In this document: positions 1 through 6,804 of the stretch, one piece after another | How positions within the stretch are numbered: position 1 is the stretch's first letter | Layout of the letters: the number at the start of each line of letters is the position of its first letter | NCBI GenBank assembly: GCA_016794945.1 | Contig: JAEUIX010000052.1 | Location: 1-10,752 of the forward strand | Source of the DNA: Phycisphaerae bacterium | GTDB lineage: Bacteria > Planctomycetota > Phycisphaerae > Phycisphaerales > UBA1924 | DNA length: 10,752 bases | Direction: 5' to 3' | Made by a program: the position numbers and the translations under genes | Notes under the pieces: generated by a model | Told to the model about the DNA's origin: nothing | The model's database searches: none | The model's input: the letters and a program-made list of their open reading frames with translations, nothing else

Positions 1-1
1 C

Positions 2-322
2 CTGCAACTCACCGACAGCCGTTCCCGACCCGCGGAGAACACCGCCCGCTCCATCGAGTCCGCCGGCCCCAGCGCCGCCACCACCCCGGCGGCGCCCGGC
101 ACGGCCGGCGGGCACGACGTCGCCGGCGCTTCGCGCCCCGATCGCCGCTCCGCCGCCGACCTCCCGCCCGCCGCGGACCGCGACGTCGCCCTGGCCGCCA
201 AGCCCAAGGCCAAAGCCCAGGGGCCCACCATCGTCGACGCCCTGCGCATCGCCATCGCCCTGCGCGACCAGCAGTCCGATGCGCGCGCCGGCCGCCCCCG
301 CCGCCGGCTCGACGAGGTGTAG
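2..322 (+). CDS. 3' end of a low-complexity protein with dockerin-like helix, ends at TAG
   Basis: This frame is open from the left edge of the window to TAG at 320-322, so the start lies outside. Third positions are almost all G or C, as in the confirmed genes here, which supports real coding. The visible 106 residues are mostly disordered Ala/Pro/Arg/Asp-rich sequence, including a short Lys-Ala run (KPKAKA). Near the end is PTIVDALRIAIAL (from base 224), which resembles the helix of a type I dockerin repeat (consensus IVDALxIA). The calcium loop expected just before it is not recognisable. The same frame continues after the TAG with a second dockerin-like repeat, so this stop may truncate the module. 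The function of the upstream part is unknown; a secreted or membrane-bound protein is likely from the operon context. Confidence 0.55.
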   Translation: MQLTDSRSRPAENTARSIESAGPSAATTPAAPGTAGGHDVAGASRPDRRSAADLPPAADRDVALAAKPKAKAQGPTIVDALRIAIALRDQQSDARAGRPRRRLDEV

Positions 323-328
323 CACCTC
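314..328 (+). repeat. Perfect 6-bp hairpin with TAG stop as its loop
   Basis: GAGGTG (314-319) and CACCTC (323-328) are exact inverted repeats, and the three-base loop is the in-frame TAG codon. There is no T-run after it, so it does not look like an intrinsic terminator. It may be coincidental in GC-rich DNA. It also makes a local copying or base-calling error at the stop plausible. Confidence 0.5.
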
Positions 329-448
329 ACCGGCGACGGAGTGATCGCTCTCCGCGACGTCGACGCGCTCGCCCAGCGCGTCGTCAGCCTCCAACCCCAG
401 GCCGGCCGCGCCGCAGCCGATCCGCTCGACCACGGAGGCGCCGAATGA
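323..448 (+). pseudogene. In-frame continuation after TAG, dockerin-like second repeat
   Basis: After TAG (320-322) the same frame stays open for 41 codons to TGA at 446-448, which overlaps the next gene's ATG as ATGA. Third-position G/C is about 83% (34 of 41 codons counted by eye) and second positions are A/T-rich, a clear coding pattern. The peptide begins HLTGDGVIALRDVDALAQRV, which matches the second half of a dockerin repeat (xxTGDGxIxxxDxxALxxxV), an EF-hand-like calcium loop plus helix. No good independent start is visible: a GTG at 341-343 has no spaced Shine-Dalgarno. The best reading is the true C-terminus of the upstream gene cut by a nonsense change or a base-call error. A short reinitiated peptide is the alternative. 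Confidence 0.5.
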
Positions 449-993
449 CCCGCCACGGCCTCCACGCCCCGTTCACGCGAAACGTCCTGGCGCTCGTCGC
501 CCTCGGCGTCGCCCTGGCGCTCTCGGCCGTGCTCGCATCCGCTCAGCCCGCTCCGCCGCCCGCCCCCGCCGCGGCTCCCGCCAGCGTGCCCCCGCCCCCG
601 CGCTTCGAAGCCCTCGACGTCTTCGTCGACTCCGCCAATCGCCCCCTGGCCGCCTGGCAGGTGGAACTCACCGCCTCCGTCCCGGGCGGACAGGTCCGCA
701 TCGTCGGCATCGAGGGCGGCCAGCACCCCGCGTTCAACCGGCCCCCGTACTACGACCCGCTCGCCCTCACCCAGAACCGCGTCATCCTCGCGGCGCTCAG
801 CATCGACCCGCCCGCCGACCTGCCCACCGGCCGCACCCGCGTCGCCCGCGTCCACCTCCACATCACCGGCTCCCGCGCGCCAGTCTCCGCCTCCCTCTCC
901 TTCGTCGACGCGGCAGACCACACCGCCGCCCGCTTCGTCGCACCGGTCTCTCTCCAGCCAGCCGACGTCCCGCCACCGGAGAAGCGTCCATGA
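445..993 (+). CDS. Secreted protein with cohesin-like beta domain
   Basis: A 182-residue exported protein. Residues 1-33 form a signal peptide: Arg near the N-terminus, a long Leu/Ala/Val core, and an ASA cleavage site before Gln34. Residues 35-53 are an Ala/Pro linker. Residues 54-170 look like an all-beta domain with the strand pattern of cohesins: LAAWQVELTAS, then VRIVGIEGG, a loop with YYDPLAL, NRVILAAL, and the late strand VARVHLHITG. This is recognition by eye and could also be another Ig-like fold. The start is well supported: GGAGG at 434-438 lies 6 bases before ATG, and that ATG overlaps the upstream TGA. The stop overlaps the next ATG in the same way, so it is translationally coupled to the VIT-vWA lipoprotein. 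It probably acts outside the cytoplasmic membrane, perhaps binding a dockerin partner. Confidence 0.8.
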   Translation: MTRHGLHAPFTRNVLALVALGVALALSAVLASAQPAPPPAPAAAPASVPPPPRFEALDVFVDSANRPLAAWQVELTASVPGGQVRIVGIEGGQHPAFNRPPYYDPLALTQNRVILAALSIDPPADLPTGRTRVARVHLHITGSRAPVSASLSFVDAADHTAARFVAPVSLQPADVPPPEKRP

Positions 994-3596
994 CCCCCGT
1001 CCGTCGATCGCGAACCACGCTGGCAACCCTCGCGCTCACCACCATGCTCGGTGCCGCCGCATGGTTCGCGGCGTGCGAAACCAGCAACCCCAGCGCCGAG
1101 AAGTCAGAAGCCCCGCCGACCTACGGCAAGCAAGCGCCATCCCAATACGCCCAGCAGCACCCGAGCCAGGCCGATCAGTTGCTCAACATGCCGCCCCCGG
1201 TTCCCCCGACCTCCGGCGGTCTGGCGACGAATCAAAACTCCCGCAACGGGTTCATCGACAACGACCCCAGTGGCAACGAGCGCATCCGGAACATGGACCT
1301 CGGCGTGCCCGGGCCTGCTTCCGAGCCGCCCGCGTCCGCAGCGCCCGGCGGCAAGGCAGGGGACCCCGGCGGCGGCGGTGGGGGGCTCGGCAAGGACGAA
1401 GCCAAACTCCGCAAGGACGCCCCGTCCGTCCCCGCCCCCGGGCGCGCCGCACCTCCGGCCCCAAAGGCCAGGCCCGCCGATCCGATCGCATCGCAACCGG
1501 CCGTCGGCGAAGGCCGCGGCTTCGCCGAGCGCGCCCCGGAGGCCGAAGCGGGCCGTCAGCGCGCCGAGGTCCGCCGCGACGATGTCCGCCCCCTGCGCCT
1601 GCCCGACATCCCCGGCTCCCGCCCATCGCTCGAAGAGGAAATCTGGGTCATCCGCCGCGCCGATCGTCCGGCAGTCGACCCCGCCCGCGACGACCTGCCC
1701 GGTTCCGGCTCCATGGTCTGCTCGCAGCCGCAGCCCGACGGCCAGACCCGCCCAGTCCCCATCCCCCTGAAGCACACCGCCGTCCACGCCGCCGTCAGCG
1801 GTCACGTCGCCGCCGTCGAAGTCGTGCAGCAGTACCACAACCCCTTCTCCTCGAAGATCGAAGCCGTCTACGTCTTCCCGCTCCCCGAAAACGCCGCCGT
1901 CAGCGACTTCGTCATGACCATCGGCACGCGGCGCATCCGCGGCGTCATCCGCGACCGCGCCGAGGCCGAGCAGATCTACGCCGACGCCCGCGCCGCCGGA
2001 CGCGTCGCCTCGCTCATGACCCAGGAACGCCCCAACATCTTCACCCAGAAGGTCGCCAACATCGATCCCGGCGCCGCCATCGATGTCGCAATCACCTATT
2101 ACAACACCCTCGCCTACAACGACGGCTGGTTCGAGTTCGTGCTCCCCATGGTCGTCGGTCCGCGCTACAACCCGCCGGGCTTCTACGACGGCGTCGGCGC
2201 AGCGCCCAACCGTGCCGCCGGCGCCTCCGGCCAGCCCGTCGAGGTCCAGTACCTCCGCCCCGGAGAGCGCTCCGGCCACGACATCTCCGTCGCGCTCACC
2301 ATCGACGGCGCCGTCCCCCTGGCCGCGATCGAAAGCCGCTCGCACGCCGTCAGCGTTCAGCGCGACGCCGCCAACCCGCGCCGCGCCGCCGTCACCCTCA
2401 GCCCCCTCGACCGCATCCCCAACCGCGACCTCGTCGTCCGCTGGCAGGTCGCCGGCGACTCCGTCCGCTCCGGCGGCCAGTGGGTCGCCGACGCGTCCGG
2501 CGACCGCTTCTTCAACCTCCTGCTCGTCCCACCGCGCGACGTCGCCTCCATCCCCCGCAAGCCCGTCGAGATGGTCTTCGTCCTCGATTGCTCCGGCTCC
2601 ATGAGCGGCCGGCCCATCGAACAGGCCGTCGCCGCCGCCGAGCGCGGCCTGCGCCGCCTCCAGCCCGGCGACACCTTCCAGGTCATCAACTTCGCCCAGT
2701 CCGCCTCCCAGCTCGGCCCCGCGCCCCTCGCCGCCTCGCCCGCCAACATCGACCGCGCCGTCGCCTACCTCCGCTCGCTCTTCGCCCAGGGCGGCACCGA
2801 GATGATCAACGGCATCCGCGCTTCGCTCGAGTTCCCCCACGATCCCCAGCGACTCCGCTACGTCGTCTTCCTCACCGACGGCTTCATCGGCAACGAGCAG
2901 GACATCCTCGCCGCCATCCACGCTCGCCTCGGCGGCGCACGCATCTTCTCCTTCGGCGTCGGCTCCTCCACCAACCGCTACCTGCTCGACGCCATGGCCC
3001 GCGCCGGCCGCGGCTGCGTCGCCCACGTCGCCGCCGGCGACAACCCCGTCGAGATCATCGACCGCTTCTTCGACCGCGTCAGCCGCCCCGCCATCACCGA
3101 CCTCTCCGTCTCCGTCCTCGGCGCCGCCGACGCCGAGATCTTCCCCGCCGCACCGCCCGACCTCTACGTCGGCCGCGTCGTCTCCCTCTCCGGACGCATC
3201 CCCGCCGCGCAGGCCGCCGACGGACCAGTGCGCGTCATGGTGCGCGGCAGCGTCAACGGCCGCCCCTACCAGTCCGTCGTCGAACTCGCCCAGGCACCTT
3301 CCGCGCGCCCCGGCGGCGCGCCGGCGCCCCTGCCCCGCATCTGGGCCCGCCACAAGATCGCCGATCTGGTCGACCACGCTCCCGCCGCCCGCGCCGCCGC
3401 CGTCGCCGAGGAACTCCGCTCCGTCGCCCTGCGCTTCGGCCTGCTCAGCGTCTCCACCTCGTTCATCGCCGTCGATTCGCTCACGCAGACCATGGGCGCC
3501 CAGGGCACCACCGTCCCGGTCCCCGTGCCAGTCCCCGACGGCGTCCGCTCCGACACCACGGTGCCCGAGCCCGCCCCCGCCCGACCCGGCCTCTGA
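990..3596 (+). CDS. VIT and von Willebrand factor A domain lipoprotein
   Basis: An 868-residue envelope protein. The N-terminus is a lipoprotein signal with a near-consensus lipobox FAAC and lipidation at Cys29. Residues 30-215 are a Pro/Gly/Ala/Arg-rich, probably disordered linker with a run of six Gly. Residues about 240-375 form a VIT domain (VYVFPLPENAAVSDF from residue 293). A vWA domain follows at about 525-715 with an intact MIDAS metal site: DCSGSMSG (Asp533, Ser535, Ser537), Thr603 in GGTEM and Asp630 in LTDG. The C-terminus carries FGLLSVSTSFIAVD and a short Val-Pro repeat, both common in VIT-vWA proteins, then a Pro-rich tail. vWA domains bind protein ligands through a divalent cation; the partner here is unknown. 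GGAG at 978-981 lies 8 bases before ATG, and the start overlaps the upstream stop (ATGA). There is no membrane helix or sortase-type motif at the C-terminus, so the lipid is the likely anchor. Confidence 0.93.
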   Translation: MTPVRRSRTTLATLALTTMLGAAAWFAACETSNPSAEKSEAPPTYGKQAPSQYAQQHPSQADQLLNMPPPVPPTSGGLATNQNSRNGFIDNDPSGNERIRNMDLGVPGPASEPPASAAPGGKAGDPGGGGGGLGKDEAKLRKDAPSVPAPGRAAPPAPKARPADPIASQPAVGEGRGFAERAPEAEAGRQRAEVRRDDVRPLRLPDIPGSRPSLEEEIWVIRRADRPAVDPARDDLPGSGSMVCSQPQPDGQTRPVPIPLKHTAVHAAVSGHVAAVEVVQQYHNPFSSKIEAVYVFPLPENAAVSDFVMTIGTRRIRGVIRDRAEAEQIYADARAAGRVASLMTQERPNIFTQKVANIDPGAAIDVAITYYNTLAYNDGWFEFVLPMVVGPRYNPPGFYDGVGAAPNRAAGASGQPVEVQYLRPGERSGHDISVALTIDGAVPLAAIESRSHAVSVQRDAANPRRAAVTLSPLDRIPNRDLVVRWQVAGDSVRSGGQWVADASGDRFFNLLLVPPRDVASIPRKPVEMVFVLDCSGSMSGRPIEQAVAAAERGLRRLQPGDTFQVINFAQSASQLGPAPLAASPANIDRAVAYLRSLFAQGGTEMINGIRASLEFPHDPQRLRYVVFLTDGFIGNEQDILAAIHARLGGARIFSFGVGSSTNRYLLDAMARAGRGCVAHVAAGDNPVEIIDRFFDRVSRPAITDLSVSVLGAADAEIFPAAPPDLYVGRVVSLSGRIPAAQAADGPVRVMVRGSVNGRPYQSVVELAQAPSARPGGAPAPLPRIWARHKIADLVDHAPAARAAAVAEELRSVALRFGLLSVSTSFIAVDSLTQTMGAQGTTVPVPVPVPDGVRSDTTVPEPAPARPGL

Positions 3597-3649
3597 CCAT
3601 CGCGCCACACCGCCGCCATCCGACCCGCACCCCGCCCACGGAGTGTTCC

Positions 3650-4465
3650 ATGTCCCCGGCCTCCCGTCTCGGCCTCATCACGCTGCTGCTTGCCGCCGCC
3701 CTCCTGCCCGGCTGCTTCACCCACCAGTCCGACCTCTCGGCCGACTTGTCGCAGTTCGTCATCGCCGGTGATGCCCCCTCGGCCGCAGACGCCGGCGCGT
3801 CGCGCCCCCTGCGCCTGGGGCTCGTCCGAGTGCAGCACGCCGGCTCCCGTTCCGGCGGGGCCGACATCGCCGACCCCGACGCCGCCGACGCCGACTGGTA
3901 CCGCACCCTCCGCGACCTGCCCGGCGTCGAGCGCCTCGGCGTCTTCAGCACCGAGTTCATCCCCGCCGGCGACCGCTCGGCCGGCGCCGCCCCGGCCGAA
4001 GCGCTCCTGGCCAAGGCCCGGCGCGCCGGTTTCGACGGCCTGATCGTCTACACCTTCGAATCGCGCACCCGCTCCAGCGACTGGTTCGCCCCGCTCTCCA
4101 TGGCGACCCTCGGCGTCGCCCCCACCCACATGGCCCGCACCCGCATCACCGCCCGCGCGGTCGTCATCGACGCCGCCGGCCGGCGCTGCTTCGAGACCGA
4201 CGGCTCCACCTCCGTCGCGCAGCCCGCCAACTTCTGGACCGTCGAGGAAGCCGGCGCCGACGCCCGCCTCACCGCCCACGACGCCGCCATGCGCCGCATC
4301 GCCGCCGCCATCGCCGAGCAGTGGCCCCGCACCCGCGCCGCGCTGTCGCTCGCCCCCGCGCCCCACGACCCGCACCACCCCGCCGCTCAATCCCCCATGC
4401 TCCCGGCCAACGCGCCGCGCCCCGCCCCCGTCGGCACGCCCTACTCCACCCACGCGCCCAACTGA
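3650..4465 (+). CDS. Putative lipoprotein of unknown function
   Basis: A 271-residue protein with a type II signal peptide: a Leu/Ala-rich core ending in LLPGC, lipidation at Cys22. After a short linker, residues 54-230 look like a compact alpha/beta domain: LRLGLVRVQ, VERLGVFSTEFIP, a helix then FDGLIVYTFESRT, a hydrophobic stretch, ARTRITARAVVIDAAGR, and a final helix before AIAEQWPR. The alternation resembles TolB-N/CsgG-like periplasmic lipoproteins, but that is weak. Residues 235-271 are a Pro/His/Ala-rich tail. The chosen ATG has GGAG at 3640-3643, 6 bases upstream, and begins the signal peptide. The same frame is open far upstream (from 1061), but that part is an out-of-frame shadow of the vWA gene. 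It follows that gene after 53 bases and is probably in the same operon. The product likely works in the same envelope compartment. Confidence 0.85.
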   Translation: MSPASRLGLITLLLAAALLPGCFTHQSDLSADLSQFVIAGDAPSAADAGASRPLRLGLVRVQHAGSRSGGADIADPDAADADWYRTLRDLPGVERLGVFSTEFIPAGDRSAGAAPAEALLAKARRAGFDGLIVYTFESRTRSSDWFAPLSMATLGVAPTHMARTRITARAVVIDAAGRRCFETDGSTSVAQPANFWTVEEAGADARLTAHDAAMRRIAAAIAEQWPRTRAALSLAPAPHDPHHPAAQSPMLPANAPRPAPVGTPYSTHAPN

Positions 4466-4472
4466 CCCGCGA

Positions 4473-4928
4473 TCACGCCGGCTCGATCGTCGCCCCGTCC
4501 AGCACGTCGAACACCACCATCTGCGGGTACGCAAAGTCCGTTGCCTTCTGCCGCGCATCGGTCAGCCGCACCACCACCGGCAGGCCCATCGCGTACCCCG
4601 GCGTGCTCGCGCCCCCCGCGTCCACCACCAGCGCGTTCGCCCCCGCATCGGCCGACAGCACCGTGCCGCAGATCCGCCGCGGCCGGCCGTACACCGGCTC
4701 AACGAACCTCCCGCCCGAATCGATCCGGTCCACCCGGCGCGCCTCGCACCGGATCACCCCGGAGATCCGCTTTCCCACCGCTGTCGCAGGCGTCCCGACG
4801 CTCCGCAGGTGCAGCCGGTACGACGTCCCGGGAATCGAAACCGTCAGGTAGCCCGGCTTCGTCGCCGTCGCACCCACGATCTCCTCCAGCACACCCCGGG
4901 CGATCGGCAAGTTGGCGGTCGTCGTCAT
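4473..4928 (-). CDS. Conserved-looking 151-residue protein, unknown function
   Basis: I do not recognise this family. The 151 residues are beta-rich and soluble, with no signal peptide or membrane segment. They include alternating strands such as GYLTVSIPGTSYRLHLRSV and ANALVVDAG, an RPRRICGTVLS strand, and a C-terminal YPQMVVFDVLDGATIEPA. There are two Cys (61, 87). A small barrel or OB-like fold is possible but is a guess. The start is firm: GGAGG with a 6-base spacer precedes ATG (4926-4928), and the ATG overlaps the amidotransferase stop as ATGA, implying translational coupling. It is the last gene of the minus-strand operon and converges on the lipoprotein gene with 7 bases between stops. 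Codon use is typical of the window. Confidence 0.8.
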   Translation of the reverse strand: MTTTANLPIARGVLEEIVGATATKPGYLTVSIPGTSYRLHLRSVGTPATAVGKRISGVIRCEARRVDRIDSGGRFVEPVYGRPRRICGTVLSADAGANALVVDAGGASTPGYAMGLPVVVRLTDARQKATDFAYPQMVVFDVLDGATIEPA

Positions 4929-5611
4929 CGCGTGCCTCCGGTTGCGGGGCCAAGTGTACCCGCCCTTGCCCCGCCTCCCCGCCCCGCGTGCCACCGCCGC
5001 GCCAGCGACACGAAGTTCGCCAGCAGCCGCGGGCCCCCCTCGGTCATGAAACTCTCGGGGTGAAACTGCACGCCCTCCAGCGGCGCTGACCCCGCGCGCC
5101 CCTCGCCCGCCCAGTCCCGCCGCAGCCCCATCACCAGGCTCGCGTGATCCGGAGCCGACCGTTCGTCGGTCCACGCCGAAACGTCCCATCCCGCCGGAAC
5201 CGTCGCCGGGTCCACGATCAGCGAGTGGTACCGCATCGCCCGCAGCGGGCTCGGCAGCCCCCGGAAGATCGTCCGTCCATCGTGGTGCACCGCCGACGTC
5301 TTGCCGTGCACCGGCTCGTGCCGAACCACCGCCATCCCGAACGCCGCTCCCAGGCACTGGTGCCCCAGGCACACCCCCAGCATCGGCGTCCGCCCCGCGA
5401 GCTCCCGAAGGATCTCCACGCTCCGCCCCGCCTGCGCCGGCCCGCACGGCCCCGGCGACACCACCACCGCCAGCGGCCGCATCGCCAGCGCCCGCCGCGC
5501 CGTCACCGCGTCGTTCCGCACCACCAGCACCCCCGGCGCCCCGCGCGCCGCCGCCAGGCCCTGCGCCAGGTTGAACGTGAACGAGTCGTAGTTGTCGATC
5601 ACCAGCACCAC
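4925..5611 (-). CDS. pabA: Class I glutamine amidotransferase, PabA/TrpG type
   Basis: A 228-residue amidotransferase subunit that would release ammonia from glutamine for a chorismate-using synthase (PabB for p-aminobenzoate and folate, or TrpE for anthranilate and tryptophan). The N-terminus VIDNYDSFTFNL is the classic signature. VVSPGPCGP forms the oxyanion-strand region, the nucleophile is Cys81 in GVCLGHQ, and His184/Glu186 lie in EGVQFHPESFMT, so the triad is intact. Length is slightly above the usual 190-200 because of a Gly/Arg/Ala-rich tail after residue 208. The start is GTG (5609-5611): it gives the family N-terminus although no clear Shine-Dalgarno precedes it. No pabB, trpE or pabC is in the window, so PabA and TrpG cannot be separated by context; many bacteria use one protein for both. 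Confidence 0.9.
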   Translation of the reverse strand: MVLVIDNYDSFTFNLAQGLAAARGAPGVLVVRNDAVTARRALAMRPLAVVVSPGPCGPAQAGRSVEILRELAGRTPMLGVCLGHQCLGAAFGMAVVRHEPVHGKTSAVHHDGRTIFRGLPSPLRAMRYHSLIVDPATVPAGWDVSAWTDERSAPDHASLVMGLRRDWAGEGRAGSAPLEGVQFHPESFMTEGGPRLLANFVSLARRWHAGRGGGARAGTLGPATGGTR

Positions 5612-5649
5612 GCGCCAAGGCTAGCGGACCAGCCGCCGCCCACGCGAGC

Positions 5650-6459
5650 TCAAGCCGCCTCGCTCGCCGTGTCCGCGATCGTCCCCGCAACGCCGTCCCG
5701 CGTCACGTAGAAGAACTCCGGCGTGATCGGGTACGGCAGCCGCCGGAAGTCGTCCCGAACCCGGCCCGACAGCCGCTTCACGAACGCCTCCGGCCCCGCC
5801 GTCAGCGCCACGAACATGTCCCGCGCCGGCGTCGCCACCAGGAAGTCGCCCCCCAGCCGCCCCGCCAGCCGCCGGTACAGCCCGCCCAGCAGCAGCCGCG
5901 CCGCGTCGTAGCCGTCCTGCTCCGCCACGATCACCGCCCGCCCCCCCTCCTTGCTGTTCACCACCTGCACCTCGAGCTCCTGCGACGTGTTCTCCAGGTT
6001 CTCCCGAGCCACGTCGTCCAGGTCCTCCGCCGTCACGCCCCACCGAACCATCTGCTCCGTCGTCACCGACACCGTCATCTGCGGCATGTCCATCACGAAC
6101 ACGATCGCCGTCTTGTTCACGAACGGCACGTGCGCCACCTGCTCCCGGCACAGGTGCTGGAAGATGCTCTCGGGCTGGATCCGCGGCATGATCCGCGACC
6201 GCACCGTGTCGAAGCTCATCGACGCCAGCGCCGCCGCCTCGCCGCTGAACAGCTGGTCCAGGTAATGCTCCACGATCTCCTGACCGCGCGTCGGGTCGTG
6301 GTTCACCAGCCGGAACAGGTTCTCCAGGTCCAGCCGTCGCCCGTTGACGATCAGCTCGCGAGGTCCGGTCAGCTCGACCGTGTATTCCGGCTGCATCCGA
6401 CGCAGCAGGAACGCCACCTGCTCGGCGAAAGCCTCGGGTTCGTGGGGCATGTGCGACAT
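5650..6459 (-). CDS. DUF1444 family protein
   Basis: A 269-residue cytoplasmic protein resembling DUF1444 (YtpQ-like). Visible family-like parts are ELIVNGRRLDLENLFRLV (36-52), RIMPRIQPESIF (89-100), a central PFVNKTAIVFVMDMPQMTV strand region (112-130), helices with TEQMVRWGVTAEDLDDVARENL (134-155), and the conserved-looking DGYDAARLLLGGL followed by LGGDFLVATPARDMFVAL (182-219). The biochemical role of the family is not established. There is no signal peptide. The start at 6459 gives about the usual family length; an alternative ATG nine bases downstream (6450) is possible, and neither has a strong Shine-Dalgarno. The frame is open further upstream, but that extension lacks family character. 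It is first in a three-gene minus operon, 38 bases from the amidotransferase gene. Confidence 0.82.
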   Translation of the reverse strand: MSHMPHEPEAFAEQVAFLLRRMQPEYTVELTGPRELIVNGRRLDLENLFRLVNHDPTRGQEIVEHYLDQLFSGEAAALASMSFDTVRSRIMPRIQPESIFQHLCREQVAHVPFVNKTAIVFVMDMPQMTVSVTTEQMVRWGVTAEDLDDVARENLENTSQELEVQVVNSKEGGRAVIVAEQDGYDAARLLLGGLYRRLAGRLGGDFLVATPARDMFVALTAGPEAFVKRLSGRVRDDFRRLPYPITPEFFYVTRDGVAGTIADTASEAA

Positions 6460-6502
6460 GTCTGCCCGATCCGGTCGAAGCGACCTGTCCGATCTCAGAA
6501 GA

Positions 6503-6524
6503 CACGACGCTGATTCCCGTCGTG
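6503..6524. repeat. Inverted repeat, 7-bp stem
   Basis: CACGACG (6503-6509) pairs exactly with CGTCGTG (6518-6524) around an 8-base loop. It lies 44 bases upstream of the DUF1444 start, probably in that gene's leader, with a second hairpin 7 bases further out. No T-run follows on either strand. Confidence 0.5.
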
Positions 6525-6531
6525 CGTGGGT

Positions 6532-6550
6532 CGGGACGAGAACCGTCCCG
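6532..6550. repeat. Inverted repeat, 7-bp stem
   Basis: CGGGACG (6532-6538) pairs exactly with CGTCCCG (6544-6550) around a 5-base loop. With the neighbouring stem at 6503-6524 it could form a structured 5' leader for the DUF1444 operon or a protein-binding dyad. There is no T-run. Confidence 0.5.
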
Positions 6551-6714
6551 CTTCTGCTATCGTCCATCCGATACGGGCCTTTCACGCGCCTGTTCCTCCC
6601 GTTCCCCGACCCCGCGGACATTCGACCGCCCCCGCGTCCGGAAACGATCCGCGCCCGCGCCGCGCTCGCCGCGATGCGCGTTCTCTGCGCTCGTTCTGCC
6701 GTGGTGCGACTTCC

Positions 6715-6771
6715 AAAAACGACAACGAGGGCGGAATGACCAGCCCACTTGGTCATTCCGGGCCCTCGTTG
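6715..6771 (-). terminator. Long bulged hairpin followed by T-run on the minus strand
   Basis: The outer arms CAACGAGGGC (6723-6732) and GCCCTCGTTG (6762-6771) pair over 10 bp. The inner arms GGAATGACCA (6733-6742) and TGGTCATTCC (6750-6759) pair over another 10 bp, with a 2-base bulge (6760-6761) and a 7-base loop. Read on the minus strand the stem is followed after four bases by TTTTT (6719-6715), which fits an intrinsic terminator for leftward transcription. The stem is longer than usual for a terminator, so a structural RNA or REP-like repeat is also possible. On the plus strand there is no T-run. Confidence 0.6.
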
Positions 6772-6772
6772 G

Positions 6773-6795
6773 TCAAGTGCCAACACAGCACTTGA
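6773..6795 (-). repeat. Perfect 8-bp hairpin beside the terminator stem
   Basis: TCAAGTGC (6773-6780) and GCACTTGA (6788-6795) are exact inverted repeats with a 7-base loop. The hairpin sits between the stop of the possible minus-strand small gene (6805-6807) and the long stem at 6723-6771. The two stems together look like a double-hairpin transcript end. Confidence 0.55.
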
Positions 6796-6804
6796 AAGAC
6801 GCAA

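Noticed and set aside
1104..3608. 834-codon antisense open frame opposite the vWA gene
   Set aside because: It is Gly/Asp/Val-rich repeat-like composition typical of the antisense of high-GC genes, with no domain signature; the plus strand carries clear VIT and vWA motifs.
1061..3649. Very long plus-strand open frame running into the lipoprotein gene, Arg/Pro/His-rich
   Set aside because: It is the out-of-frame shadow of the VIT-vWA gene, caused by GC-rich third positions. Only the part from 3650, with its own Shine-Dalgarno and lipobox, is real.
6723..6771. Integron attC-like recombination site
   Set aside because: The ends do not fit the RYYYAAC and GTTRRRY core patterns, and there is no integrase or cassette structure.
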